DNA of 64,000 nt from an uncultured Saccharospirillaceae bacterium (GCA_947499545.1 CANMOZ010000006.1:1-64000), one strand, 5' to 3'. Counted from the stretch's first letter, positions 19,639 through 28,627 are shown. Numbers and translations are program-made. The notes: a model not told the origin generated them from the sequence alone.

Positions 19639-21486
19639 ATGGTGTTTAATCCAAAAACAGACCTCAAACAACTTCCAAACAAGCCTGGTGTTTACATGAT
19701 GTATGACCAGGATGGCGATATTCTCTATATCGGGAAAGCGGCAAATTTAAAATCAAGGGTGAGTAGCTATTTCAGGTCTCGAGGCCTAGATACAAAAACG
19801 GTTGCGCTGGTTAGCAAAGTAAAATGTTTTGATATTACTCTTACGCACAGCGAAGCAGAAGCGCTTTTGCTAGAGCAAAATCTAATTAAGAAGCACAAGC
19901 CGCCGTTTAATATTTTAATGAGGGATGATAAATCCTACCCCTATATCATGATTACAACAGATCATGCGTTTCCGGCTATTAAGAGTATCAGAGGAAAGCC
20001 TAAGAAAGGGAATAATCAGTATTATGGTCCATATCCAAATGCTGGTGCTGTACATAGTAGCGTGCTTTGGCTTCAAAAAAACTTTTTGATTCGCAATTGT
20101 GATGACACATTCTTCAAAAATAGATCACGCCCTTGTCTTCAACATCAAATTAAGCGGTGTTCAGCTCCTTGTGTGAATTTGATTTCAACAGATGAGTATG
20201 CCCTTAGCATCAAAAGGGCTTCACTGTTTTTAGAAGGAAAAAATACGCTCTTACTTGAAGAACTGCAAGAAGCCATGGATGCCGCTTCGCTGTCATTAGA
20301 TTTTGAAAAGGCCGCATTATTACGAGATCAAATGTTAAACCTAAGGTCTTTGCAGGAGCAGCAAAACGTACACACCCAAGAAGGAAATGCCGACGTCATA
20401 GCTGTCTCAACTCATGCAGGTCTACTAGGCATCTACGTTCTGCATATAGTTCAGGGAAAGGTCATGGGAGGACATTTATACTGCCCCAAAGTAGCGCAAC
20501 AGAGCATCCCAAAAGACGAGAAACATTATCCAGAATATCTATGCGCCTATATCACCCAGAATTACTTAATTAATGGTCAATCCGTGCCTGACACCCTCGT
20601 TTTAAGCCAAAGCCTGGAAGAACAAGAGGCACTGAAAATGGCCTGGCTGAGTACGCATGGAAAATCTCTTAATATTGTTACAAAGGCTAGTGGTATCAAA
20701 AGAGGCTGGTTAGAGCTAGCCGTCACAAACTTAAAGCAAGGACTTGAGCATAGAGCGGGGTCCACTGCCTCCCAAATGGAAAGAATGAAAGCACTCCAAA
20801 GCACTTTCAACTTATCCAATCCCCCCAAAAGGATGGAGTGTTTTGATATTAGTCACACCTTTGGCGATACCCCTGTCGCATCATGCGTTGTTTTCGTGGA
20901 TGGCGCACCTTTTACATCTGAGTACAGGCGGTTTAACATAAGCGAGGAGAACGGTGGCAACGATGTTGCCTCAATAAAAGAGGCTGTCTCACGTCGATTC
21001 AAACGAACACCAGAGGTTGAGAGCAGTCTTCCGGACATACTGTTCATTGATGGCGGCAAACCTCAGGTGAACGTTGCTCTTGAAGCGTTACAGGGGCTAG
21101 GATTTGAAGGGCACTTCCCGGTTGTAGGCATAGCCAAAGGCGTTGATAGAAGAGCAGGGCAAGAAAGACTGTTTGCTGCTTATACAGGTAATGTGCGTCA
21201 GCTAGGCGAGTCCGACCCCGCATTACATCTCATACAGCAGATACGGGATGAAGCCCACCGGTTTGCAATAACCGGCCATAGACTTAGAAGAGGGAAGGGA
21301 GTAACAAAGTCTAGTCTTGACTCTATACCGGGGGTAGGAGCCAAGAAACGCCAGGCGCTCCTTAGATACTTTGGTAGCGTAAAAGCTCTGAAAGCTGCTC
21401 CAGCATCTGAAATTGAGAAGGTCGTCGGAATCAGTGCTTCATTGGCGCTGAAGATTTATGAATATTACCACCCTAAAAACCACTAG
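19639..21486 (+). CDS. uvrC: UvrABC excision nuclease subunit C
   Basis: About 615 aa. GIY-YIG nuclease domain at the N-terminus (KPGVYMMYDQDG, LYIGKAANLKSRVSSYF) makes the 3' incision. A UVR motif lies near 200-240 (LDFEKAALLRDQM). The RNase H-like domain (MECFDISHTFGD, VFVDGAPF, DILFIDGGKPQ) makes the 5' incision. A helix-hairpin-helix pair ends the protein (IPGVGAKKRQALLRYFG). I choose the ATG at 19639 because the family starts near this point; a TTG at 19609 is an alternative, and neither has a strong RBS. Confidence 0.96.
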   Translation: MVFNPKTDLKQLPNKPGVYMMYDQDGDILYIGKAANLKSRVSSYFRSRGLDTKTVALVSKVKCFDITLTHSEAEALLLEQNLIKKHKPPFNILMRDDKSYPYIMITTDHAFPAIKSIRGKPKKGNNQYYGPYPNAGAVHSSVLWLQKNFLIRNCDDTFFKNRSRPCLQHQIKRCSAPCVNLISTDEYALSIKRASLFLEGKNTLLLEELQEAMDAASLSLDFEKAALLRDQMLNLRSLQEQQNVHTQEGNADVIAVSTHAGLLGIYVLHIVQGKVMGGHLYCPKVAQQSIPKDEKHYPEYLCAYITQNYLINGQSVPDTLVLSQSLEEQEALKMAWLSTHGKSLNIVTKASGIKRGWLELAVTNLKQGLEHRAGSTASQMERMKALQSTFNLSNPPKRMECFDISHTFGDTPVASCVVFVDGAPFTSEYRRFNISEENGGNDVASIKEAVSRRFKRTPEVESSLPDILFIDGGKPQVNVALEALQGLGFEGHFPVVGIAKGVDRRAGQERLFAAYTGNVRQLGESDPALHLIQQIRDEAHRFAITGHRLRRGKGVTKSSLDSIPGVGAKKRQALLRYFGSVKALKAAPASEIEKVVGISASLALKIYEYYHPKNH

Positions 21487-21553
21487 TATGACGATCTATG
21501 GGAGGCTGGTGATTCAATTAAAGCAATCTGTAGATGCACAAAAGTAAAACTGA

Positions 21554-22177
21554 ATGGTGAATGAGAGAATGCAACCCAAGAATTTCGTTACATCAATGCG
21601 AAATGTCAATTGGCCTAATATATTGACCATTGTCCGTGTCGCGATGATTCCATTTATGGTTTTGGTTTACTACATGCCATTTAAATGGTCAGGGCTGGTT
21701 GCATGTATTGTCTTTACCATTGCCTGCGTGACTGATTGGTTTGACGGCTACTTAGCCAGGAAATTAGATCAATCAACACCGTTTGGAGCTTTTTTGGACC
21801 CGGTAGCGGACAAGCTGATTGTCGCTACAGCTCTTGTATTGCTTTGCGAAACTTATGCAACTCCATGGCTAACCATTCCTGCCATCATCATTTTAAGTCG
21901 CGAGATTGTGATCTCGGCTCTAAGAGAGTGGATGGCTGAGATTGGTAAGAGAGCCAGTGTTGCTGTCAACGTGTTAGGTAAAATGAAGACATTTATGCAA
22001 ATGATGGCCATCGGTGGCCTGCTGGGTTTTGAGCGCGGCGGCGTTATTGCAACTCTTGCGCACATACTTCTGTATGGCTCAGCCGTTCTTACTTTATGGT
22101 CAATGACGCAGTATTTGAAAGCTGCAATGCCATTGCTGGGCTCTCCTTTGGCCGTCAATTCAAAGATCTCGCGCTAA
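21554..22177 (+). CDS. pgsA: CDP-diacylglycerol-glycerol-3-phosphate 3-phosphatidyltransferase
   Basis: Up to 207 aa integral membrane enzyme that makes phosphatidylglycerophosphate, the precursor of phosphatidylglycerol and cardiolipin. The CDP-alcohol phosphotransferase signature is intact: DWFDGYLARKLDQSTPFGAFLDPVADK (D-G-x2-A-R-x8-G-x3-D-x3-D). Four to five membrane helices are visible. The start is uncertain: ATGs at 21554, 21569 and 21596 are in frame, and the family usually begins just before NWPNILTIVRV, favouring 21596. Confidence 0.95.
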   Translation: MVNERMQPKNFVTSMRNVNWPNILTIVRVAMIPFMVLVYYMPFKWSGLVACIVFTIACVTDWFDGYLARKLDQSTPFGAFLDPVADKLIVATALVLLCETYATPWLTIPAIIILSREIVISALREWMAEIGKRASVAVNVLGKMKTFMQMMAIGGLLGFERGGVIATLAHILLYGSAVLTLWSMTQYLKAAMPLLGSPLAVNSKISR

Positions 22178-22203
22178 CTTACTAAAAAATATAGAAAAAT
22201 ATG

Positions 22204-22231
22204 TTGACAGCTGGCCAGGTTAGTGTAGAAT
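22204..22231 (+). promoter_or_regulatory. Sigma-70 promoter of the tRNA cluster
   Basis: A consensus -35 box TTGACA (22204-22209) and -10 box TAGAAT (22226-22231) are separated by 16 bp. The first tRNA base is 16 bp further on. It is the best sigma-70 promoter seen in the window, as expected for stable RNA. Confidence 0.75.
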
Positions 22232-22246
22232 GGCAAACCAAGTCGA

Positions 22247-22322
<76 letters not shown>

Positions 22323-22331
22323 AGACGTTTA

Positions 22332-22405
22332 GGCTGGGTGGCAGAGTGGTTATGCAGCGGACTGCAACTCCGTGTACGCCGGTTCGATTCCGACCTCAGC
22401 CTCCA
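22332..22405 (+). tRNA. tRNA-Cys (anticodon GCA)
   Basis: 74 nt. Acceptor GGCTGGG pairs with CTCAGCC (one G-U), anticodon loop CTGCAAC with GCA at 22364-22366, T-loop GGTTCGATTCC, encoded CCA. The Gly-Cys-Leu order after pgsA is common in gammaproteobacteria. Confidence 0.96.
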
Positions 22406-22413
22406 ATTCTCAT

Positions 22414-22500
22414 GCCCGGGTGGTGGAATTGGTAGACACACAAGACTTAAAATCTTGCGGCAGCAATGCCGTGCCGGTTCAAGTCCGGCCCCGGGCACCA
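22414..22500 (+). tRNA. tRNA-Leu (anticodon TAA)
   Basis: 87 nt class II tRNA. Acceptor GCCCGGG pairs with CCCGGGC, anticodon stem CAAGA/TCTTG around CTTAAAA (TAA at 22448-22450), a long variable arm (CGGCAGCAATGCCG) and encoded CCA. Reads UUA/UUG leucine codons. Confidence 0.97.
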
Positions 22501-22508
22501 CTTCTCTT

Positions 22509-22531
22509 TCTCTCTAAAGCATCCTTTTAGA
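22509..22531 (+). terminator. Weak hairpin after the tRNA cluster
   Basis: TCTCTAAA and TTTAGAGA form an 8-bp stem shortly after tRNA-Leu. No T tract follows, so termination there is a guess. Confidence 0.3.
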
Positions 22532-22617
22532 GAATCCAAATCAAGAAATACCAAGCCTAATACCACAGATATACGCTAACCTTCTTAGCATGACAATCCA
22601 ATTAGGTCTTTAAGTGA

Positions 22618-23484
22618 ATGGGATTTCACGGCACATCCAACACCATGATGGCCGAGATTGCAGAGTCTTTTGTTGATGCAGTCTTCATCATAAATTCTGA
22701 AGGCATCATAACGGGTTGCAACCAAGCGGCCATGGGGCTGTTTGGGTATAAAGAGTCCGAACTCATTGGACAAAATGTTGCCATGCTGATGCCTCAGCCC
22801 CATAAAAATCTACACAATCATTATCTGCAACGCTACATCGAGAAAGGTGAGGCCCACATTATTGGTTACGGCAGGATTGTGACGGCTGTAAGGAAAGATG
22901 GAAGCACCTTTAGTGGGCACCTAGCGATAAGCGAACACTTCGTAAGGGGAGAATATCTGTTCAGTGGTGTCATACGCGATCAAACCAATGAAATCGCTAT
23001 GCGTTTAGAGCTAGAGCAGCAATTGACAGAATCCTCTATTTTATTGAATTCCCTTTCCGCCATCATAAAAACAAAAGACCCCAATCAAGGATTAAAAGAA
23101 GTTCTAAGTATAATATGCAAAGCATTGACCCTTCCAGGAAGCTGCGGCTGGTTCAAATTCCACGGGGAAGGTCATCAAGATTCATGGGTATCCCATGCTG
23201 AAAGTGAGAAGCTACTGGGTGTGATCGACCAATGGTTGTTAACACTAGACACTAATAAGCTCATTGAGAACACAGAAGGGGAACGCTTTCATATTATAAG
23301 TAAAGAGCTACCCGCGCCTAATATTCGTAACATTGCTGTCTTTATACCGCAACATAGCTCGAACACAGAGCTTGGTATCGCCTTTTTCACATCAAGTCGC
23401 TGCCCTTCACTAAACCCATATTTTCATCTCATTAACACCTTGGCAAATCACTGGCTCGAGCATTATTTTGGAATAGGGGACTAG
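22618..23484 (+). CDS. FixL-like heme-PAS protein with C-terminal GAF-like domain, no output domain
   Basis: 288 aa cytosolic protein. Residues about 10-125 form a PAS domain close to the heme-binding PAS of FixL: LMPQPHKNLHNHYLQRYIEKGEAHIIGYGRIVTAVRKDGSTF. The histidine before IIG aligns with the FixL proximal heme ligand and is H80 here. A short coiled coil (about 125-145) leads to a C-terminal region (about 150-285) that looks GAF-like. There is no HisKA, HATPase, GGDEF, EAL or HTH. It may pass an oxygen or NO signal by protein contact. It converges on the imelysin operon (16 bp between stops). Heme binding is inferred from the motif. Confidence 0.75.
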   Translation: MGFHGTSNTMMAEIAESFVDAVFIINSEGIITGCNQAAMGLFGYKESELIGQNVAMLMPQPHKNLHNHYLQRYIEKGEAHIIGYGRIVTAVRKDGSTFSGHLAISEHFVRGEYLFSGVIRDQTNEIAMRLELEQQLTESSILLNSLSAIIKTKDPNQGLKEVLSIICKALTLPGSCGWFKFHGEGHQDSWVSHAESEKLLGVIDQWLLTLDTNKLIENTEGERFHIISKELPAPNIRNIAVFIPQHSSNTELGIAFFTSSRCPSLNPYFHLINTLANHWLEHYFGIGD

Positions 23485-23500
23485 AGCACTCTTTTATAAC

Positions 23501-24514
23501 TTAATCTCCATCATTGGAGTTAAAACCGATCATAATGCCGAGGAATTGAGGTAGCTTTTCTCCCAATAGAACCTTAAGCGCCTTTAATCTTTTTTCTAAC
23601 AAGACCAAATTAGACTTATTATCTTTAATTTGTTTTGAAATTGGGCCTTTATTGCTGGCCAGCTTTTCTATGGTTTTAAAAGCTGCTTGAATCTCCAAAT
23701 CCAATTGATGCCCTTCACGCATTTTCAATTGATCATTACGATTTTTTAATACCCAAGGTTTGATTACATCTGTATACAGAGCATTTAACCCAACAATATT
23801 ATCTCGAATGTTTGTCAGTGAGTTTTTGCTGCGCCAAGATTCGGCAAAAAAAGCATTATTTTTATTCAATGGAAGCGCAATTTTTTTATGCGTTAACTCT
23901 ATTTGAGTAGCAACTGCATTAATAACCATGCTTGCTTTTTTAGGATTCACTTCCAGTGTCTCTTGATTTTTTTTGTCCTTCCAATAGTCTGTTAGTTTCT
24001 TAATGGTGACTTGCAGGTGTTTTGAAGTGGCCATCAAATACTCACACCCCTGTTTTTTTAGCAGCGCTTTAGATATTTCTTTATCAAAGAGCACATATTC
24101 TAATGCTGAGTAGCCTTGTACGATGACAGAAGTTGTTGCGATTTTATCAGGAGTAATTTCTTCGGTCGTTTCTAAAAAGGCATCAACTTTTGCCTTTACC
24201 AGATTTTTTTTGTCAGGCCAAAATTGAAATGTCCAAGCCAGGTTTTCCGATACGATTGGTCCAGTATCAATATGCTGCGCCTTCATCCAGGCACTTATGG
24301 ATTCTCTCCAAGATTCCCTTAGCTGTTTTTTGTCGCCATTAAACGCTGGGGTTTTCTTACAGTAAGCTTCAGCGTCTTTTGAAAACATCTCCTGTGCCGC
24401 CGCCATTCGCTGATACGATTCTGCTATATGCTGGGCAAGAGGAGAAGCATAGCCATAATGGCTTATACTAAGAAACAAGGCATAGATAGGTAAAGAAAGG
24501 AAACGACTGAACAT
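23501..24514 (-). CDS. Second imelysin-domain periplasmic protein
   Basis: 337 aa from the ATG at 24514, which starts a signal peptide (MFSRFLSLPIYALFLSISHYGYA); an upstream TTG at 24541 is less likely. Helical imelysin fold (peptidase M75 family): LRESWRESISAWMKAQHI at the start, then VQGYSALEYVLFD where imelysins have G-x-H-x-x-E. Here the motif is G134-Y-S136-A-L-E139, so the histidine is serine. Third gene of the iron operon after IrpA-like imelysin and di-heme oxidoreductase, as in the Pseudomonas PA4370-4373 type cluster. Proteolytic activity is unlikely. Binding of iron or of an iron complex in the periplasm is inferred from context. Confidence 0.8.
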   Translation of the reverse strand: MFSRFLSLPIYALFLSISHYGYASPLAQHIAESYQRMAAAQEMFSKDAEAYCKKTPAFNGDKKQLRESWRESISAWMKAQHIDTGPIVSENLAWTFQFWPDKKNLVKAKVDAFLETTEEITPDKIATTSVIVQGYSALEYVLFDKEISKALLKKQGCEYLMATSKHLQVTIKKLTDYWKDKKNQETLEVNPKKASMVINAVATQIELTHKKIALPLNKNNAFFAESWRSKNSLTNIRDNIVGLNALYTDVIKPWVLKNRNDQLKMREGHQLDLEIQAAFKTIEKLASNKGPISKQIKDNKSNLVLLEKRLKALKVLLGEKLPQFLGIMIGFNSNDGD

Positions 24515-24578
24515 TTGATATCCAATGCTAGTACTGAGCAACTTAAGGGGTTAAGGCATTGTATTCATAGTTGATCAA

Positions 24579-24615
24579 TTTTGAAAGCAACCATTCAAGG
24601 TGGCTGCTTTCAAAA
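24579..24615. repeat. Perfect 11-bp inverted repeat between operon genes
   Basis: TTTTGAAAGCA (24579-24589) and TGCTTTCAAAA (24605-24615) are perfectly complementary, with ACC/GGT able to extend the stem past a small bulge. It lies between the di-heme oxidoreductase and the second imelysin. It could attenuate read-through or protect the upstream mRNA. Confidence 0.5.
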
Positions 24616-24641
24616 ACAAAGCTCTCATAAGATTTATGGCG

Positions 24642-26063
24642 TCATAGGGACTCAAGAAAAGCAATAAGCGACTTACGATCTGATTTTTTCAATCCTAGCA
24701 CTTTTTGTTGGGAGCTTTTTGCCTCGCCACCATGCCACAGAATGGCTTCCATAAGATTTCTCGCTCGCCCATCATGGAGAAACTCTGTATGTCCATTCAC
24801 ATTTTGAGTCAATCCGACTCCCCATAGGGGAGGGGTTCGCCATTCCTGCCCATTAGCTTCGTATTCAGGGCGACCGTCTGCCAATTCTGGGCCCATATCA
24901 TGAAGCAGCATGTCGGTATAAGGCCATATAACCTGTTTGACCAAATGAGGCTCTGCGTGTTGCCCAGTTTTATAAGTGGGCGTATGGCAACCAGAGCAGC
25001 CAACTCGGTTAAAAATGGCCTTACCTTTTAAAACTTCTTCTTTGTCGGCATCACGCCTTGCCGGTACGGCTAGGCTTCTGGTATAGAACAGTACGGATGC
25101 CAGAGTTTTCTCTGTTGCTTCAAATTCACCACCATTAGGTGCCTTTAAACACGCTTTTTGACGATCAGTGCAGTGGTCTTTTGGAAACAGGTTAGAGGTA
25201 ATACCCATATCGCCATTAAATGCTCCAGCATTTTGTTGTGCCAGAGAAGGTTGGCCAGCTTTCCACCCAAATCGACCCAGCATAAAACGATCTTGCTCAA
25301 CGCTCCAAACTCTGTTTGCTTTACCCGATATACCATTTTGGTCTTTGTCTAAAGGATCTGCCTGAGCAAGTATGTCTTTTTCATCAATAGCTTCCAGCAA
25401 CCCCAAGCCAATCATGGGAGGCGCGACTCTTGGCGACATCATTATGTCAGGATGCATTGCACCATATGCCAATTGGTCAATTGAAAACCTGGGTTTTCGA
25501 AGCTCAATGGTTTCGCCATCCTCAAAAGATAGGGTATGAGTAGTGTACTTAACCTCTATTTTACCCTCAGCTTTAACACCAGGTATTGCGAAGTCCTGTA
25601 ATTGACCACCGTATACTGGGTCGGGCACCACACCTTCTTTTGCTTCAAGTGTTTTTTGCTGTTCCGTTACTGCTGGGATACTCAATCGAATCAACATTGA
25701 GACCGCATTGTCATCTTTGGGAAGTGGAGCATGTCCTCTACCATCTTTGATATGACAATTTTGGCATGCGTTAGTATTTAACAACGGGCCAAGGCCATCA
25801 CGTGCGGTTGTCGTTGCAGGTGATGCCACCCATGGATTCCTAAAAAAACTGTTGCCCACACTGAAATCCAATCGCTTCATCAAGTCAATATTGGCGGCAG
25901 GCATCGAGAATGCATTATGTGAAGTATCAATCACAGTCGTATCGCCGCCCGATTTCCACTCCGTCGGATCTAATGCTGCGATCTTCTGAGCGGAAACAGC
26001 CGAGACAGTACCACTCGCTATAAGGATTAATACACTCCTAACGGTCACAGGTTTAAACTTCAT
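24642..26063 (-). CDS. Di-heme oxidoreductase (periplasmic c-type cytochrome, DHOR family)
   Basis: 473 aa with an N-terminal signal peptide (MKFKPVTVRSVLILIASGTVSAVSA). Two CxxCH heme motifs are visible: C100-QN-CH (NACQNCHIKDGRGH) and C356-SG-CH (GCSGCHTP). TPPLWGVGLTQNVNGHTEFLHDGRARNLMEAILWHGGEA at the C-terminus is a hallmark of the family. These proteins (often named thiol oxidoreductases) accompany imelysins in Fur-regulated operons; their redox partner is not established. It lies 122 bp after the IrpA-like gene. Confidence 0.92.
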   Translation of the reverse strand: MKFKPVTVRSVLILIASGTVSAVSAQKIAALDPTEWKSGGDTTVIDTSHNAFSMPAANIDLMKRLDFSVGNSFFRNPWVASPATTTARDGLGPLLNTNACQNCHIKDGRGHAPLPKDDNAVSMLIRLSIPAVTEQQKTLEAKEGVVPDPVYGGQLQDFAIPGVKAEGKIEVKYTTHTLSFEDGETIELRKPRFSIDQLAYGAMHPDIMMSPRVAPPMIGLGLLEAIDEKDILAQADPLDKDQNGISGKANRVWSVEQDRFMLGRFGWKAGQPSLAQQNAGAFNGDMGITSNLFPKDHCTDRQKACLKAPNGGEFEATEKTLASVLFYTRSLAVPARRDADKEEVLKGKAIFNRVGCSGCHTPTYKTGQHAEPHLVKQVIWPYTDMLLHDMGPELADGRPEYEANGQEWRTPPLWGVGLTQNVNGHTEFLHDGRARNLMEAILWHGGEAKSSQQKVLGLKKSDRKSLIAFLESL

Positions 26064-26130
26064 ACGATTTTACGCTCTAGAGTTTTTGCCTTACGGAAGG
26101 CCTTGAAAGACATCCGCTTCATCAACAAGC

Positions 26131-26152
26131 TGTGGAGGCTTATACCTCCACA
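26131..26152. repeat. Hairpin between imelysin and di-heme oxidoreductase genes
   Basis: TGTGGAGG (26131-26138), loop CTTATA, CCTCCACA (26145-26152): a perfect 8-bp stem with a 6-nt loop in the 122-bp gap. In the direction of transcription no T run follows. It may slow or attenuate transcription so that the first gene is made in excess. Confidence 0.5.
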
Positions 26153-26185
26153 TTATTAGTAGAATTTTATTTCAATAATACAGCA

Positions 26186-27454
26186 TTAAAAAGTATGGTC
26201 TGCTGTGTCAGGGTTTAATTGTTTAACCCCTAATATTTCGGCAATATCTTTAATGGATTCCGTTTCTTTTACCAACGATTGAATTGCAGCAGACGCGACT
26301 TTATACCCCTTTTCATTTCCTGGAGCGATCATTTGGTCAAAGCGCATGCCTGTCTCGGCAAGTTCAACCATTTTAGTCATTGCAATGGATGTGGCATCAA
26401 AATTATGCGCAATCATCTCTGCTTTTTTTGCGTCTTTATTAATAACCAAATCAGCCAGGCTAGGGCCAGACAGGGTTTTCCCATTAACATATCGGTACTC
26501 ACCTAAATAGATGTTTTGAATGCCTTTCGCATTGTAAAAATGGGAGTTATGCGTGTTATCACTAAAGCAATCATGTTCATCTTCCGTTGAATTTGCTTCC
26601 AAAGCGACTTTAATTCGCTCACCGGCCAATTCACCTAAAGCCAAACTTCCCATTCCATACAACATTTTTCTAATGCCTGATTTAGGAGATTTACCCAACA
26701 ACTCAGAACGATAGTTATTTGTTTCATCAGAAGACCACTGACTTACCATATACTCCAGATCTTTGAGTAGTAGTTCTGATACAGCCACCAAATATTCCGC
26801 TCGACGATCACAATTGCCATGAGTACAAGCTTCTGATTGAACATAATCTGTTACTGGGCGTTTACCTGCACCAGGCTTTGTTCCGTTTAAATCTTGCCCC
26901 CAAAGTAAAAATTCTATCGCATGATACCCCGTTGCAACGTTTGCTTCTGAACCACCCAGCTCGTTTAATGAAGCCAAGAGCTCTGGTGTGATTTTGGAAG
27001 TATCAATGGTTTTACTCCCAAGCTTTATTGTCTTACGAGCAGCGATAAGGTTTAAACGAGCGCCTTCATTGCCGAGTTCATGCTGGTATCCTTTGTCATC
27101 GACATAATCAATGAATCCTTCGTCAAGTGGCCACGCATTTAACTGGCCCTCCCAATCATCGACAACTTTGTTACCGAAGCGAAAAACTTCAGACTGTTGG
27201 TAAGGCACTCTCGCTGTTAACCAAGCATTTTTTGCCTGGTTTAGATTTTCCTCTGTCGGATTTTCCACAAACCGTTTAATAGCGGCGTCCAGCAACTTGG
27301 CTTGTTGAAGGGCATCTGAGTAATTTGCATGTGCTAAGTCAGCATAGTGAGCAACTACACTTTTTGTGGTTACGGGCTCCGATTGAGCCATAGCCACAGT
27401 GGTAGCGCTTAGCGAAGTAGCGACTGACAATGCAAGCAAAGCGGTTCTCATCAT
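26186..27454 (-). CDS. IrpA-like imelysin (iron-regulated periplasmic protein)
   Basis: 422 aa from the ATG at 27454, with AGGAG 7 bases before it and a signal peptide MMRTALLALSVATSLSATTVAMAQ; the longer open frame adds an unlikely N-terminus. Imelysin motif G176-Y-H178-A-I-E181 (ATGYHAIEFLLWGQD) is intact, as are AWLTARVPYQQSEVFRFG and SGIRKMLYGMGSL. It resembles iron-regulated IrpA of cyanobacteria and IcmP of Pseudomonas. First gene of the operon. A Fur-box match lies 44-62 bp upstream. It probably binds iron or an iron chelate in the periplasm. Confidence 0.92.
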   Translation of the reverse strand: MMRTALLALSVATSLSATTVAMAQSEPVTTKSVVAHYADLAHANYSDALQQAKLLDAAIKRFVENPTEENLNQAKNAWLTARVPYQQSEVFRFGNKVVDDWEGQLNAWPLDEGFIDYVDDKGYQHELGNEGARLNLIAARKTIKLGSKTIDTSKITPELLASLNELGGSEANVATGYHAIEFLLWGQDLNGTKPGAGKRPVTDYVQSEACTHGNCDRRAEYLVAVSELLLKDLEYMVSQWSSDETNNYRSELLGKSPKSGIRKMLYGMGSLALGELAGERIKVALEANSTEDEHDCFSDNTHNSHFYNAKGIQNIYLGEYRYVNGKTLSGPSLADLVINKDAKKAEMIAHNFDATSIAMTKMVELAETGMRFDQMIAPGNEKGYKVASAAIQSLVKETESIKDIAEILGVKQLNPDTADHTF

Positions 27455-27497
27455 GAAATAAGGCTCCTGAACCCAGATATGGTCGTGAAGAAAACGC

Positions 27498-27516
27498 AAA
27501 TGATAATAGTTATCGG
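27498..27516 (-). promoter_or_regulatory. Fur box upstream of the imelysin operon
   Basis: The 7-1-7 core TGATAAT-A-GTTATCG (27501-27515) matches the Fur consensus TGATAAT-N-ATTATCA at 12 of 14 arm positions. It lies 47-61 bp before the ATG at 27454, where a repressor would cover the promoter. It predicts iron-repressed expression of imelysin, di-heme oxidoreductase and second imelysin. Confidence 0.8.
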
Positions 27517-27678
27517 TCAAATAAGACAAGCCCTGCAAGCAAAATAGGGCGTTTAGAAAGAGCAAGCAAGATCAAAGAGGGTCATGCTAAGTTAAATTCA
27601 TGTGATGACTAACCTAAAAGACCAGCAAGAATGGGCACCATAACATGGGTTATGTAAAAGTAAGTAAGGAGGCAATAG

Positions 27679-28557
27679 ATGACATTGGCATACTACCAAA
27701 AGCGCATTATCTCAGTCATTGAGCACTTATATGATCATTTTGATGAGGAAATTTCCTTAGAGAGTTTGGCTGATAAGGCATGTGTTTCCCCCTATCACTG
27801 GCACCGCTTGTACAGAGCAACCACGGGAGAGACATTTCGAGATACGCTTAAGCGCATTCGATTACACCATGCAGCCTACGCATTGGCTTATGGGGAAGAC
27901 AGAATTGAGAACATAGCAAACCGAGCTGGGTATCAGCATGTCGCTTCATTTAACCGTGCCTTTAAAGATCAATATCAGGTACCTCCTGCTCAATATCGAA
28001 TGAAAGGGCAACATCGCACACAACGACTAACACGACTGGTATCTAACGTTTCGGAGGCAAACATGAACGCGTATTCAATCACCCTCAGTGAGATAAAAGA
28101 GCAAACCCTTATAGGCTATCCGCATCAAGGTGACTATATGTCCATAGGCGTCGCTTTTGATAAGCTCTTTGCTTGGCTAGGCTCCCAAAAACTATTAGGT
28201 AATCTTAAAGGCTCTTTTGGTGTTTATTACAACGACCCCCACAGCGTCACTTCAGATGAATTAAAATCGCTGGCCGCTGTTGTATTAAACAAACCAATTG
28301 ACACCCAGCTAATGCAAGAAGCTAAATTGGAGAAGTTTGACTTGCCACATACAGAAATGGCTATATTGGAACACAAAGGTCCATACTCTGACTTAGAAAG
28401 CGCTTATGAATGGCTCTATCAGCATTGGTTGCCGGGCTCTGATAGGGAGATCGCCAATTTACCGGTGATTGAAGAGTATTTAAACGACCCTAAAGAAGTT
28501 GCACCTACGGAACTTCTGACTCACATCATGCTTCCACTAAAACCAAAGACGAGGTAG
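27679..28557 (+). CDS. AraC-family regulator with GyrI-like effector-binding domain
   Basis: 292 aa. Two AraC HTH motifs (residues about 8-110: ISLESLADKACVSPYHWHRLYRATTGET and RIENIANRAGYQHVASFNRAFKDQYQVPPAQYR). A GyrI-like/BacR effector domain follows (about 130-290) with MAILEHKGPYSDLESAYEWLYQHWL. Such regulators (Rob/SbmC type) respond to small hydrophobic compounds and often control efflux or detoxification. The start has a strong RBS (AAGGAGG). No obvious target is adjacent; the RND pump 5 kb away is possible but unproven. Confidence 0.9.
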   Translation: MTLAYYQKRIISVIEHLYDHFDEEISLESLADKACVSPYHWHRLYRATTGETFRDTLKRIRLHHAAYALAYGEDRIENIANRAGYQHVASFNRAFKDQYQVPPAQYRMKGQHRTQRLTRLVSNVSEANMNAYSITLSEIKEQTLIGYPHQGDYMSIGVAFDKLFAWLGSQKLLGNLKGSFGVYYNDPHSVTSDELKSLAAVVLNKPIDTQLMQEAKLEKFDLPHTEMAILEHKGPYSDLESAYEWLYQHWLPGSDREIANLPVIEEYLNDPKEVAPTELLTHIMLPLKPKTR

Positions 28558-28604
28558 GGCAATTCCGTTTCCATGAGGGCTATTGGGGCTAGCATTAAAG
28601 CACG

Positions 28605-28627
28605 GGGAGCAATGCTCCCTTTGTTGT
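28605..28627 (+). terminator. Rho-independent terminator after the AraC-type gene
   Basis: GGGAGC, loop AAT, GCTCCC (28605-28619), then TTTGTTGT. A short GC-rich hairpin with a T-rich tail, 48 bp after the stop. Confidence 0.6.
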
